A stretch of 64,000 nucleotides of DNA, taken from positions 2,790,001 through 2,854,000 of the forward strand of contig NZ_CP064030.1 of assembly GCF_016865235.1 (NCBI RefSeq). The letters run 5' to 3'. Position numbers and translations under genes: made by a program. This DNA is from Dyella caseinilytica. Lineage in GTDB: Bacteria; Pseudomonadota; Gammaproteobacteria; Xanthomonadales; Rhodanobacteraceae. Below, in pieces: positions 50,957-59,065 of the stretch. Under the pieces are notes generated by a model. That model saw only the letters and a list, made by a program, of their open reading frames with translations. It ran no database searches and had not been told where the DNA came from. Position 1 is the first letter of the stretch, and every line of letters starts with the position of its first letter.

Positions 50957-51919
50957 TCAGCCAACCATTTCCACGGCTTGCTCCCATGCTTTCTGCTTTA
51001 GCAGCAGCCCTTGCCCAAACCACGCTGCATCGCGGCGATGATCATGGCTACGGGAACGGCGATGATGATCCACATATTCCGTGACGCTATTCAGCAGGCC
51101 CCACGCCGTCCCTTTGGCCGATGACATGCCTGCCCCTTTACCCTCGCCGGTATAAAGAGCAAGCACCTTCTGAGCCGCATGCTCATTGAAGGCGGGACCA
51201 TGCCGTTCCGCCTTAACATGGCCGTAGGCAAACACCTTGGCCAGAAAGTCTTCGACCGTCTTATCCGCAACGCGGCAGCTAGCCAGTTCCTTGATGTAAT
51301 CCGAAAACGATGACCACGGGGTGATGGCAACACCCAGTTGCTGTTTGACTGCTTGAGCATCGAACGCACTACGGTGCGGAACCTTGATAGCCTCCGCACC
51401 CTCGCCCAATGCAATAGCCAGAGTGTTGTTGCAAACCACCCGAACCGACGTGAACTGGGCTGTGGTGGCTAGTGTTCCATCGCACGCCGTGGCCAGCAGT
51501 AGGTAGCCGTTGACGGTGTCACGTCCTTTCAGGGTGACATTTTGCCCAGTGCGGGCCAATGCCCAAAGCTTCCGCCCCTCTCTGAGGACACCCGCAGTTT
51601 CCATCTGATAGCCACCGATCTCGGTCAGGTCGCGGTAGAACTCGAGAATTTCTGCTGGCTGGACGACCTTAAAACGCTTGGACACCACGGACAGTGGCGC
51701 TTTGGTATCCGATCGATAAAGCACCTTCTGGTCCGGGTATTTCTGCAGGGAACTTGGGAAAGGGTGGCCGGCAATGTAATGGACGTCAGCGGTCTCGATC
51801 TGCCAATTCATGCCGGCTTGCTGTGCCCATACTTCCAGCGGCTGATCGGGGACAAGCCGTGTCCCGAGGCCATGCCAGGGTTGTTCCCCGACGTAGGCCA
51901 TCGATTGAACTAGATGCAT
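50957..51919 (-). CDS. DUF932 phage/plasmid-like protein
   Basis: 320 residues. It matches DUF932 (phage/plasmid-like TIGR03299): MAYVGEQPWHGLGTRL near the start, VLYRSDTKAPLSVVSKRFKVVQPAEILEFY, YLLLATACDGTLATTAQFTSVRVVCNNTL and TAWGLLNSVTEYVDHH near the end. The family is common on plasmids, prophages and islands, with no proven activity. ATG 51,919 follows AAGGAG; the longer frame upstream overlaps the hairpin and is unlikely. It is the last gene of a minus-strand group with the two small proteins upstream. Confidence 0.85.
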   Translation of the reverse strand: MHLVQSMAYVGEQPWHGLGTRLVPDQPLEVWAQQAGMNWQIETADVHYIAGHPFPSSLQKYPDQKVLYRSDTKAPLSVVSKRFKVVQPAEILEFYRDLTEIGGYQMETAGVLREGRKLWALARTGQNVTLKGRDTVNGYLLLATACDGTLATTAQFTSVRVVCNNTLAIALGEGAEAIKVPHRSAFDAQAVKQQLGVAITPWSSFSDYIKELASCRVADKTVEDFLAKVFAYGHVKAERHGPAFNEHAAQKVLALYTGEGKGAGMSSAKGTAWGLLNSVTEYVDHHRRSRSHDHRRDAAWFGQGLLLKQKAWEQAVEMVG

Positions 51920-51954
51920 CACAAACTCCTTAATTATATAGATGCATAAAACGC

Positions 51955-51986
51955 ATAGAGCCCGGCGGAAGCCGGGCTCTATGCGC
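51955..51986 (-). terminator. Hairpin between Gly-zipper protein gene and DUF932 gene
   Basis: CATAGAGCCCGGC - ttcc/ggaa loop - GCCGGGCTCTATG is a 13-bp near-perfect stem, followed on the minus strand by GCGTTTTATG. It could end or attenuate the upstream minus-strand transcript. Confidence 0.6.
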
Positions 51987-52031
51987 CTGCACGAGAGGAC
52001 GAAAAACGAAGGTCGTTGAAGCAGCGAGGAC

Positions 52032-52400
52032 CTATGAAGACCGGTCGCTGAAGGTGTGGCCGCAGTGGCGGCATTGCTGGTTCTGAAGGATGTTACGGTC
52101 GATAGCGGCACCGAGCTTCGAACCTGCTGCACAGCCCGCAGCACCACCGACAATGCCATCGATGATCACACCAGCAACGCCACCCAAAACCGCACCGACG
52201 GGACCTGCAAGCAGGCCGACTTCTACCCCAGTTATCGCCAAAGCCACACCACTGGTCGTACCCGCGATCGCCCCGATGGCACCGCCCAGTCGCCTTGCGA
52301 GATTGCGCGGCTCAATTTGCGGTGACTGACACTTCGGACAACGCGGCGTGATATCCACGATGTCTTCGTTCCACTCATGTTCCAGCGTCAGGTTATGCAT
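52032..52400 (-). CDS. Small protein: two CxxC motifs around a Gly-zipper hydrophobic core
   Basis: 122 residues from ATG 52,400, eight bases after GGAGGA. A zinc-ribbon-like CPKC lies near residue 25 and a second CRHC near the C-terminus (QQCRHCGHTF). Between them is a glycine-rich hydrophobic stretch (GGAIGAIAGTTSGVALAITG, GPVGAVLGGVAGVIIDGIVG) like Gly-zipper or DUF-type membrane-associated proteins. The four cysteines may bind one zinc ion, with the hydrophobic part in the membrane. Its start overlaps the stop of the 50-codon gene upstream. Confidence 0.75.
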   Translation of the reverse strand: MHNLTLEHEWNEDIVDITPRCPKCQSPQIEPRNLARRLGGAIGAIAGTTSGVALAITGVEVGLLAGPVGAVLGGVAGVIIDGIVGGAAGCAAGSKLGAAIDRNILQNQQCRHCGHTFSDRSS

Positions 52401-52545
52401 GGGCGGCCTCCTCCATGCGGTATTCGACATAGCACCGAATGCACGATGCCCAAAGGCTGCCTGCCAGGAAGAGAACCGAGAACACGATCAGGCACTCAAG
52501 CAACGAGGGACAGGGATAACCGATCCAGGATCTATCAAACATCAT
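52393..52545 (-). CDS. Small membrane protein, 50 aa
   Basis: A 50-codon frame with AAAGGAG nine bases before the first of two adjacent ATGs. One central hydrophobic segment (LIVFSVLFLAGSLWASCI) is flanked by charged ends, so it is a single-pass small membrane protein with three to four cysteines. Its TAA overlaps the ATG of the Gly-zipper gene, showing translational coupling. No family recognised. Confidence 0.6.
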   Translation of the reverse strand: MMFDRSWIGYPCPSLLECLIVFSVLFLAGSLWASCIRCYVEYRMEEAAHA

Positions 52546-52773
52546 CCATACTCCTTTGAAGTTAAGGCTCCCGCACGATTGCCGCGCAGGAGGAGCAGAT
52601 CTAGTTCTGCTCAGTAAGGTGATATGGATTTATAAATGGATGGGCCGAACACTTGCGTGAGCCGCCATTGTTTGATCAATTTGGGCTAACGGAGGTCTTG
52701 CGGGGGTAACTTTGGGGGTAACCAATAAAGTCAAGCTCATTGAAACTTCATTATAAAGCCATCTACAAGGCAT
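52546..52773. other. Right-end non-coding region with integrase-arm-like repeats
   Basis: No gene seen. GGGGGTAAC occurs at 52,702-52,710 and 52,714-52,722, 12 bases apart, just inside the right attachment repeat and in the same sequence form as the copies before the integrase. These are the candidate right arm-binding sites. Confidence 0.5.
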
Positions 52774-52868
52774 GATTCGACGCCTATTTCCGCACCAGAT
52801 AGCAATCCAAGCACGTCCAAAGAAGGCCAGAAACCTTGCAAAAATAAGGGTTCTGGCCTTTTTTGTTG
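52774..52868 (+). repeat. attR: degenerate copy of tRNA-Thr 3' end and terminator
   Basis: Matches 8,134-8,229 in the same direction: 'cctatttccg.caccagatag' with one base missing, then 'atccaagca.gtccaaa.aaggccagaaacc' and the hairpin GGTTCTGGCCTTTTTT. The copy is not identical to attL, so either the island is old or the site was inherited from an earlier element in tandem. It marks the right end of the 44.6 kb island. Confidence 0.8.
52824..52864 (+). terminator. Terminator hairpin duplicated at attR
   Basis: AAGGCCAGAAACC ... GGGTTCTGGCCTT with a T run, the same terminator as after the tRNA at the left end. Confidence 0.7.
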
Positions 52869-52945
52869 CCCTATACCGTCCAGACCCATCCCTTGCAATT
52901 CCGGGGCAAGATCGAGGGCAACTGCCCCCCCCAAGACTCGCCCCC

Positions 52946-53068
52946 ATGACGCTTTCCGATAGCGCTTTATGTAAGGCAAAGCCCACGGACAAGACGCAGC
53001 GCTTGTTTGATGGCGGCGGCATGGGGCGGCTCCGTCCCACCGGTACACGAGAACATGTCTTGCGCTAA
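52946..53068 (+). pseudogene. Truncated integrase remnant of an older element
   Basis: ATG 52,946 opens MTLSDSALCKAKPTDKTQRL and FDGGG, matching the first 25 residues of the island integrase (MSLTDTGIRKAKPSDKPQKL, ADGGG) at about 60% identity. Similarity then ends and the frame stops after 40 codons. The DNA before it also resembles the region before the intact integrase (CCCATCC.TTG.AAT.CCGGGG, run of C before ATG). This is the left end of a second, older P4-type element that shared the same tRNA site. Confidence 0.8.
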
Positions 53069-53199
53069 CGACGCATCGCTGTAACAGGCTCTTACATTTT
53101 CCCCTGTTTCTCACATAACTCATTTAAATCCGTTATTCAGAATCGCTCCTCGTCGGGACTAATCATGTCGACGTCCCTTTTTAGGCAGGAGAATTTGAG

Positions 53200-53736
53200 A
53201 TGCGAGTATTACCAACTTTGAAATTGTTATTGGCGGCCGTCCTGATCGCTGCGCTGGCCGTGGCCACCGAAACACCAGCGCAAACACGCTTCCATGGGAC
53301 GGGGGCTTTTGGTGCGCGCGGTAGTGCGGGCGGCGGTGGATACACGACCTGGTCAGGCGGTTCCACCACGCATCAAGGACGCCACTGGGCGAATGGTGCA
53401 AATGGCGGCAGCTTCAGCGGCCACAACAGCTATAACAGCAACCCGAATGGTTCCGCACAGGCCAATTTCTCCAATTCCGGCCATACAGCCTCCGGCGGAA
53501 ACTTCTCGGGCGATGGGTCGTATTCGCGCAATGCCAGCGGCACCTGGTCCGGCAATAGTCAGTCCAGTGGCAGCGGGCAGCATGGTAGCTACGCGACTTC
53601 TACGAGCACGTCGAACGGAGTGACCACGCATACGGCAACCGCCACCAATGCGGATGGACAGACGTACAGCCACAGTGGCAGCTATACACAAGGCCAGGGT
53701 TACAGTCGCAGTAGCAGTGGGCCGAACGGCAGCTAA
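53200..53736 (+). CDS. Secreted Gly/Ser/Thr/Asn-rich protein, 178 aa
   Basis: Signal peptide (LKLLLAAVLIAALAVATETPAQ), then a low-complexity mature part with repeated short motifs (GGGGYTTWSGGSTTHQ, GGSFSGHNSYNSN, GGNFSGDGSYSRN, SGTWSGNSQSSGSG), alternating small residues and aromatics in a way that suggests an extended or beta-type surface protein. AGGAGAATTTGAG precedes the ATG. It is the first intact backbone gene after the island. Function unknown. Confidence 0.8.
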   Translation: MRVLPTLKLLLAAVLIAALAVATETPAQTRFHGTGAFGARGSAGGGGYTTWSGGSTTHQGRHWANGANGGSFSGHNSYNSNPNGSAQANFSNSGHTASGGNFSGDGSYSRNASGTWSGNSQSSGSGQHGSYATSTSTSNGVTTHTATATNADGQTYSHSGSYTQGQGYSRSSSGPNGS

Positions 53737-53796
53737 AATAGCGCAGTCACCACCATCAATGAAACGACGACGCGCGACATCCACGCGTAACGCTAG

Positions 53797-53822
53797 CGGC
53801 GCTTCCTGAAACGGAAGCGCCG
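53797..53822 (+). terminator. Hairpin after Gly/Ser-rich protein gene
   Basis: CGGCGCTTCC - tgaaac - GGAAGCGCCG, a perfect 10-bp stem followed by TTGTC, 60 bases after the stop. Confidence 0.6.
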
Positions 53823-54151
53823 TTGTCATGTCCGGGTGATGCATGACATGCTGGGCTGACGACATCAATGCGAGCCGCGACCGAACATCCGCTGCAATGG
53901 AACAAAAGCGACAGTGTTCCAGTTTTCGCGATTTGCGCGGATCAAGGTTGCGATAACGTGCGTAACCCATTTATCAATGGATCCATCCTGCATTCGTAAT
54001 GACCTCGTCAATGCCCATACTCGTCTCGCTAGTGCCAACTTCGCAGGCTTGAACGATCCATCGACGCTCCATCATCGAACGCGTGGTTGCGTGTAAAAAA
54101 TCGCAGTATGGTTCGCTCGGCTTTTTTGCCTGCCTGACCTTATCGATGCGC

Positions 54152-54180
54152 AAAAAAAACACCCGCGTGATGGGCGGGTG
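54152..54180 (-). terminator. Intrinsic terminator of the EF-hand transcript
   Basis: On the minus strand: CACCCGC - seven-base loop - GCGGGTG followed by eight T. It lies about 100 bases after the EF-hand gene stop. Confidence 0.75.
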
Positions 54181-54277
54181 GCATAAAGGGGGTAAGACGG
54201 CACCGGGTGTGGAGGGTATCGGAGGTGTTGATGCCGTCTTGCCAAGAAGTACGCGCTAAAAATCGCGTATGACGAAC

Positions 54278-54565
54278 TCAGCTGCCGGCGCGGCTGGCCA
54301 TGAAGAGCTTGATCTGGTCGAGCGTGATGTAGCCCTGGCGGGTCGTGTCGATATCGGCGAAATGCTGCGCTACGCGCGGCATGCCCGCCTGAGCCTCGGC
54401 CAGCGTCAGCTTGCCGTCGTGGTTGGTATCAGCGGCAGCAAATCGCTGCTCCAGCATGCGCATCATCTGCTGTGCGCGCGGAGAATTGGCGGATGTTTGC
54501 GGGGTCGCGACCGCGACGACTGGTGACAGCATCGCAGCGAGAAAAATGGAATAGATCTTGCGCAT
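54278..54565 (-). CDS. Secreted EF-hand calcium-binding protein, 95 aa
   Basis: Signal peptide IYSIFLAAMLSPVVAVATPQ, then two EF-hand loops: DTNHDGKLTLAE (all ligands present) and DIDTTRQGYITLDQ (weaker, with Gln in place of the final Glu). Calcium binding by the first loop is likely. Small periplasmic EF-hand proteins of this type are frequent in Xanthomonadales. A minus-strand terminator follows. It lies downstream of the envZ-like gene but with a 130-base gap and its own probable promoter. Confidence 0.85.
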   Translation of the reverse strand: MRKIYSIFLAAMLSPVVAVATPQTSANSPRAQQMMRMLEQRFAAADTNHDGKLTLAEAQAGMPRVAQHFADIDTTRQGYITLDQIKLFMASRAGS

Positions 54566-54700
54566 AATAAAATGTACCTATGGAGTGAGAGAGCGACCAC
54601 GGATCGGGCCGCGCCGGCAAGGAAGTTCGCCGACGAAAGACATGCTACGCATGAGATGTTGGGTGGATATTGCGCGCGCGGGCGCAAATGTTTCAGGTCG

Positions 54701-56032
54701 TTACAGCGCCGCGGGGGCCATATCGGAAGGCGACGGGACGAGCGAAAACGTCACTCGCGCTTCCATGCCTCTGGGTTGTCGGCGAATCAATTGCAAATAA
54801 CCTCCGTGCAAGCGCGCAACGCGATCGACAATGGCCAGCCCGAGCCCTGAACCGCTGGTGTTAGAGCGTCCGACGTCGCCTCGTGTGAACGGTTGAAGCA
54901 AGCGTGCTTCATCACCTTCAGCTAAGCCTGGACCCGCGTCGAGCACAGCCAGCACCATGCTGTCATGCTCCATATAGGTGTGTACCTCGAGACCGGCCCC
55001 AGCGTACTTCACTGCGTTTTCCATCAGATTCTGCACCAGCCGCATCATGGCGATGGGGCGGAACGGCCATATTGGCAGCGGTTCGAGGCTTAATGCGAAA
55101 GCATGGCCTCGCTCGGCAAATCCGGAGGCCAACTGTTCCACCAATGTGTTCAATTCGCCTTCAACCATGCGCTCGTCGCTACCGACGCGGCCGAAGTCGA
55201 TGAATTGACCGATGATGGCATCGATCTGGTCGATATATTGGCCCACGGGTAGTTCGCTGGCGTGCTTGTCCAACGCCAAGGTGAGCCGCAATTTGGCCAG
55301 TGGCGAGCGGATGTCGTGCGAAATGCCTGCGAGCATGACGGTTCGGCTCGACTCCATTTCTTCCAGGTTATCCAGCATGGCATTGAACTGTTTCGCGACG
55401 ATCGCCAGTTCGCTTGCATCGTAGGTTGGTAAACGTGCGTGCCTCCCGCCTGAACCGACGTTCTGCGCGGCACCGGCGATGTCGCGCAATGGGCGATTGA
55501 TGCGCCGCTGGATCAACAGGGCACCAAGCGCAGCCGACAGTGCGAGGCTTAACCACAGGACCAGCGCCGAAGTAAGCCAACGATAAGGAACCAAAGCGTT
55601 GACGGGAAACTTTATCCAGTAACGCTCGCCACTGATGTTCAGGTGCACCCAGATACTCAAGCGCGGAACGCTTGTCAGGCGTAAGGTGATGCCTTTGGCC
55701 AGGTTCCGTCGCACTTCATGAATGAACAAATCTGCCAGTGGTGTGCGGTATGCGAAATTGTCGGGTGGTGGTTCAGTGAGCTGAGCGCTAAGCGCCCCGA
55801 CTTGGTTCAAACGGGCCACATAGGCGTCGCGATCCGTCGCTGGTACCTGCGATAGCGCCGCATCGAGCATGTTCACCTGGGTGGCGACCAACTGCGCGAC
55901 CTCCATGACACGTGGGCGTTGGAGCAATACGTAAAGAACAATCGTGGACATCTGCGCGATCGCAATTAGCCCCAGTAGCAGGAGTAGATTGCGGCCAAAC
56001 AGCGAGCGCGGCCACAGACGCAGCTTAAGCAT
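54701..56032 (-). CDS. envZ: EnvZ-like sensor histidine kinase
   Basis: 443 residues. TM1 (NLLLLLGLIAIAQMSTIVLY), periplasmic loop of about 125 residues, TM2 (SALVLWLSLALSAALGALLI), HAMP (INRPLRDIAGAAQNVG), H-box MLAGISHDIRSPLAKLRL with the phosphorylated His, N-box VQNLMENAVKYAG, and G-boxes LDAGPGLAEGDE and GSGLGLAIVDRVARLHGG. ATG 56,032 overlaps the regulator's TAA by eight bases, so the pair is co-translated. EnvZ/OmpR-type pairs regulate envelope or osmotic responses. The upstream frame extension has no features. Confidence 0.88.
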   Translation of the reverse strand: MLKLRLWPRSLFGRNLLLLLGLIAIAQMSTIVLYVLLQRPRVMEVAQLVATQVNMLDAALSQVPATDRDAYVARLNQVGALSAQLTEPPPDNFAYRTPLADLFIHEVRRNLAKGITLRLTSVPRLSIWVHLNISGERYWIKFPVNALVPYRWLTSALVLWLSLALSAALGALLIQRRINRPLRDIAGAAQNVGSGGRHARLPTYDASELAIVAKQFNAMLDNLEEMESSRTVMLAGISHDIRSPLAKLRLTLALDKHASELPVGQYIDQIDAIIGQFIDFGRVGSDERMVEGELNTLVEQLASGFAERGHAFALSLEPLPIWPFRPIAMMRLVQNLMENAVKYAGAGLEVHTYMEHDSMVLAVLDAGPGLAEGDEARLLQPFTRGDVGRSNTSGSGLGLAIVDRVARLHGGYLQLIRRQPRGMEARVTFSLVPSPSDMAPAAL

Positions 56033-56747
56033 AGCCGCCGTCCGGCGTGAACATGTAACCGACACCCCACACCGTGCGGATATAACAGGGCGCCGCCGGA
56101 TCGTCTTCGATCTTGCGACGCAGGCGCGAGATCTGCACATCCAGCGCACGGTCCATCGCCTCGTGATCTTTTCCCTTTACCTTGTCCTGCAGGTGATCGC
56201 GGCTCATCGGCCGGCGCGGATTGGCCGCAAAGACGCGCAGCAATTGGAATTCCATGTTGGTAAGCGGAATGGATGCGCCATCACGCTGCAGCTCCATGCG
56301 CGAAATGTTGAGCGTAAACGGTCCGAATTCGGTGACTTCGTCGTTACCCCATACCTGTGTGCTGTGCAGCATGTGTTGGCGTCGGCGCATGGCCTTCAAC
56401 CGCGCGACCAGTTCTCGCGGATCAGACGTTTTCGGCAGGTAATCGTCCGCGCCCATTTCCAGACCGATAATGCGATCGATGGAATCGCCGCGTGCTGTCA
56501 GCATGAGAATGGGAATGGTCTGGCCATTCGCGCGCAACCGACGGCAGATCGAAAGCCCGTCTTCGCCCGGCATCATCAAGTCCAGCACGAGCGCATCGAA
56601 CGGTTCGCGCTGCAAGAGACGATCAAGCTGCTCAGCGCTGTCGATGGCCTGAACCTCGAAGCCGTTATCGGACAGATAGCGGCGCAGCATGTTACGTATT
56701 TCGGCATCGTCGTCGAGCACGATGATGCGCGGAGAGCGCTCGTTCAC
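56025..56747 (-). CDS. ompR: OmpR-family response regulator
   Basis: 240 residues. The receiver domain has the acidic pocket (VLDDDAEIR), phosphoacceptor Asp in LVLDLMMPGEDGLS, LTARG with the conserved Thr, and DDYLPKTSDPRELVAR (Lys present, though Thr replaces the usual Pro after it). The C-terminal winged helix has LTNMEFQLLRVFAANPRRPM, VKGKDHEAMDRALDVQISRL and TVWGVGYMF as in OmpR. It is the first gene of the ompR-envZ operon. A TGTAACA-acc-TGTTACA dyad lies about 185 bases upstream. Confidence 0.9.
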   Translation of the reverse strand: MNERSPRIIVLDDDAEIRNMLRRYLSDNGFEVQAIDSAEQLDRLLQREPFDALVLDLMMPGEDGLSICRRLRANGQTIPILMLTARGDSIDRIIGLEMGADDYLPKTSDPRELVARLKAMRRRQHMLHSTQVWGNDEVTEFGPFTLNISRMELQRDGASIPLTNMEFQLLRVFAANPRRPMSRDHLQDKVKGKDHEAMDRALDVQISRLRRKIEDDPAAPCYIRTVWGVGYMFTPDGGYA

Positions 56748-57050
56748 GGACAGTCTCCTCGTCAGTGGTACGGCGTTACGGCACAGGCATTATGCCACCC
56801 GCCTGCTACGGCGCAGGCGGTGGCAGTCGGATGTGAATCTCATTGTCACGCCGGGCGGCGTCCTCATCGCCCCGCCACTACGAAACCCGCAAGAAGCGAC
56901 ATTTTTCTATTTATATCAACAATTTGTGCGATGTAACAACCTGTTACAAAGTCGCCGATTGCGGACATAGCCAGGTTACGAGTCGGGACCAAGCTGTTGG
57001 TCAAGCGCAAGGCATCCAGCGCTCACCCCCTTCCCTTCTGAGTAACCGTC
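56748..57050. other. Divergent promoter region of ompR and the hydroxylase gene
   Basis: A 303-base intergenic region with an A/T-rich patch (56,900-56,925) and a perfect dyad TGTAACA-acc-TGTTACA at 56,932-56,948. It controls two divergent genes; no coding frame is supported. Confidence 0.5.
56932..56948. promoter_or_regulatory. 17-bp dyad in the ompR / hydroxylase promoter region
   Basis: TGTAACA - acc - TGTTACA, perfect over both seven-base arms, in the A/T-rich divergent region. OmpR-type regulators often bind GTAACA/TGTTAC-like sites, so autoregulation is possible. Confidence 0.5.
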
Positions 57051-57884
57051 ATGTCGCACATCTTTCAACACGCTCATTCGGTCCACATCCCGGGATTTCT
57101 GCCACTGGCCATGATCACGGTGGTGGTTGAAATGCTGTGGCGCCTGCTGGTCGTCAGCAAGGGTTACAACTTTCGCAGCGCGGGCAGCACCTTGCTGATT
57201 GCCCTGGGCCACACACTTACCGACGCGTTGACGGCGCTGGCTCTCGCGCCGGTGTTTGCATTGGTATGGCATTTCGCGCCATGGCATTTCTCGATGCATG
57301 ACTGGCGTGTCTGGGTCATCGGCTTCTTTGTCGTGGAGTTCGCCTACTACTGGTACCACCGTTTTAGCCATGAAGTGCGCTGGTTGTGGGCCAGTCATGC
57401 CGTGCATCACACGCCGGAAGAGATGACCTTGCTCTCGGCCATTCGCCTGGGATGGACAAACCTGATCTCTGCCGGTTGGCTGGTGTATCTGCCTGTGATG
57501 GCGCTGGGCTTCGATCCGCGCATGGTCATCATTCTGCTGGCGCTGGATCTCCGCTTTCAGTTCTTCCTGCATACCGAGGCGCGAATCAACCTCGGTCTGC
57601 TGGAATGGATTCTCAATACACCAACGCATCACCGCATTCATCACGCCTCGAATGCACCGTATATCGACAAGAACTACGGTGGTGCGCTGATTATTTTCGA
57701 TCGGATGTTCGGCACGTTCGCCGCCGAACGCAAGGACGAGCCGCTGCGCTATGGCCTCGATCACCCGCTTGGCACGCATAACCCACTTGGGCTCGTGTTC
57801 GGCGAATGGCGTCGCTTACTGACCGATCTGCGACGTGCGCCTAACTGGTACGCCGCCGCACGCATCGCGTTAGGTCGTCCTTGA
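57051..57884 (+). CDS. Sterol-desaturase / fatty-acid-hydroxylase family membrane protein
   Basis: 277 residues with at least four hydrophobic segments. The three histidine boxes of the family are present: HRFSHEV, HAVHH and HHRIHHASN, with an extra downstream LDHPLG, which bind a di-iron centre. The family hydroxylates or desaturates lipids (hopanoid, carotenoid or alkyl chains) using oxygen at the membrane. It starts at ATG 57,051 behind GAGTAACCGTC and is divergent from ompR. The actual substrate cannot be read from the sequence. Confidence 0.85.
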   Translation: MSHIFQHAHSVHIPGFLPLAMITVVVEMLWRLLVVSKGYNFRSAGSTLLIALGHTLTDALTALALAPVFALVWHFAPWHFSMHDWRVWVIGFFVVEFAYYWYHRFSHEVRWLWASHAVHHTPEEMTLLSAIRLGWTNLISAGWLVYLPVMALGFDPRMVIILLALDLRFQFFLHTEARINLGLLEWILNTPTHHRIHHASNAPYIDKNYGGALIIFDRMFGTFAAERKDEPLRYGLDHPLGTHNPLGLVFGEWRRLLTDLRRAPNWYAAARIALGRP

Positions 57885-57947
57885 TCTTGCTTATCCATCG
57901 CGGTGTTACCGCATGACATTTCCCTCTAACTACGAGAACTCATCATC

Positions 57948-58280
57948 ATGAACAAGACACGTTACATATTCGCCATGTTATTGGCCGTTGGAATCGGCAC
58001 CTATTTTTCTTCCGCACATGCCGGCGCGGCGGTAGTCACTCGTTCCACCACGCCGAACTACAGCGTCACCACGGTGCGTACGACTGGATCCTATGTCGTC
58101 TACCCCGCTCCCTGTTGCTATAGCAGCGTCGTGGTGAGAAGCGTCCCTTCAACAGTCACCGTTAAATCGGTTTCTCCGCCGCCACCGTCGGTCCGGGTGG
58201 TCTATGCAACACCCGTTGTAACGACGTATCCAGCGCCGAAGGTGGTCTATATGCCCACCACGTATTACTACGTGCCGTAA
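57948..58280 (+). CDS. Small secreted Val/Tyr/Pro-rich protein, 110 aa
   Basis: Signal peptide (YIFAMLLAVGIGTYFSSAHA), then a low-complexity mature region of Val, Tyr, Pro and Thr (VVYPAPCCYSSVVVRSVPST, VVTTYPAPKVVYMPTTYYYV) with one CC pair. ACTACGAGAAC precedes the ATG. It lies six bases before the DUF3313 lipoprotein gene and is probably co-transcribed. Function unknown; it resembles short surface-exposed proteins of gammaproteobacteria. Confidence 0.7.
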   Translation: MNKTRYIFAMLLAVGIGTYFSSAHAGAAVVTRSTTPNYSVTTVRTTGSYVVYPAPCCYSSVVVRSVPSTVTVKSVSPPPPSVRVVYATPVVTTYPAPKVVYMPTTYYYVP

Positions 58281-58286
58281 GGAAGG

Positions 58287-58976
58287 ATGAAACTGCCAAT
58301 GATTACGTCAATGATCAAAAGAAATGCATTGCGGTGCTTGTTGCCTGTGCTTTGCATGGTTGGTATGGCGGGCTGTGTTACCAACTCGCCGGTTCAATAT
58401 CGCGGCCTGGATTCCACCGCACAACTGACCCCAAACTTGCAAAGTCAAAACACACATATCCCGCTCTACTACTCAGTACCGGACGCGCATCTTTCCAAGT
58501 ACACCCAAGTGATACTTGATACGGTGACGGTCTACGACGGCGAAGATCAGCAGTTTGGCAAGCTGAGCGCAACCGAACGACAACAGCTCGCCGGTTACAT
58601 GCAGATGCAATTCAGTCAAACACTCGGGAAGAAATATGTACTGACATCGGCGCCCGGTCCCGACACATTGAGGATCCATCTCACCTTGACCGGCGCTTCC
58701 GCCAGCGTGCCGGTACTGAGCACAGTCAAGCAAATCCTGCCGGTCGGTGCGGTGCTGGGCACGTTGAAGAGTGCCGCAGACAGCCCCTCCAGGTCTCTCG
58801 GATCAGTAACCTATGCCGTAGAAATCTATAACAGTCAAAGCAATCAATTATTGAGGGCGTTTGTCGCGAAACAATACCCAGCAGCCGAAAACATCTCCGC
58901 CAGTTTGGGCACCTTAAGTGCCGCCGAAACCGGTATCGAGAAAGGCGCCAAGACGTTGTTGACGCAGCTTGAGTGA
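58287..58976 (+). CDS. DUF3313-family lipoprotein
   Basis: 229 residues. Lipoprotein signal with lipobox MAG-Cys (LLPVLCMVGMAGC), then the DUF3313 pattern: YTQVILDTVTVYDGEDQQFG, LAGYMQMQFSQTLGKKYVLT, PDTLRIHLTLTGA and SLGSVTYAVEIYNSQS. It is an envelope lipoprotein of unknown activity. It follows the small secreted protein by six bases and converges on the M23 peptidase gene. Confidence 0.8.
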   Translation: MKLPMITSMIKRNALRCLLPVLCMVGMAGCVTNSPVQYRGLDSTAQLTPNLQSQNTHIPLYYSVPDAHLSKYTQVILDTVTVYDGEDQQFGKLSATERQQLAGYMQMQFSQTLGKKYVLTSAPGPDTLRIHLTLTGASASVPVLSTVKQILPVGAVLGTLKSAADSPSRSLGSVTYAVEIYNSQSNQLLRAFVAKQYPAAENISASLGTLSAAETGIEKGAKTLLTQLE

Positions 58977-59065
58977 AGATAAGGGTCGTTGGCTTCGACT
59001 GTCACATTCAACTTAATCGTAAATCCGTACCGATTTCGAACTGACACGAAAGTTAGCTCACGGCC

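Larger units (their letters stand above)
53737..54277. other. Intergenic region with two terminators
   Basis: No gene is supported. A hairpin at 53,797-53,822 (plus-strand end of the Gly/Ser-rich protein gene) and a strong minus-strand terminator at 54,152-54,180 are listed separately. The rest shows nothing clear. Confidence 0.5.

Noticed and set aside
8323..52868. A complete conjugative element or prophage
   Set aside because: No relaxase, type IV secretion, capsid, tail or terminase genes are visible. The replication genes alone fit a P4-like or satellite-type island.
53353..53970. 205-codon minus-strand frame over the Gly/Ser-rich protein gene
   Set aside because: Antisense to a gene with a clear signal peptide and ribosome site; the composition is a product of the repeats.
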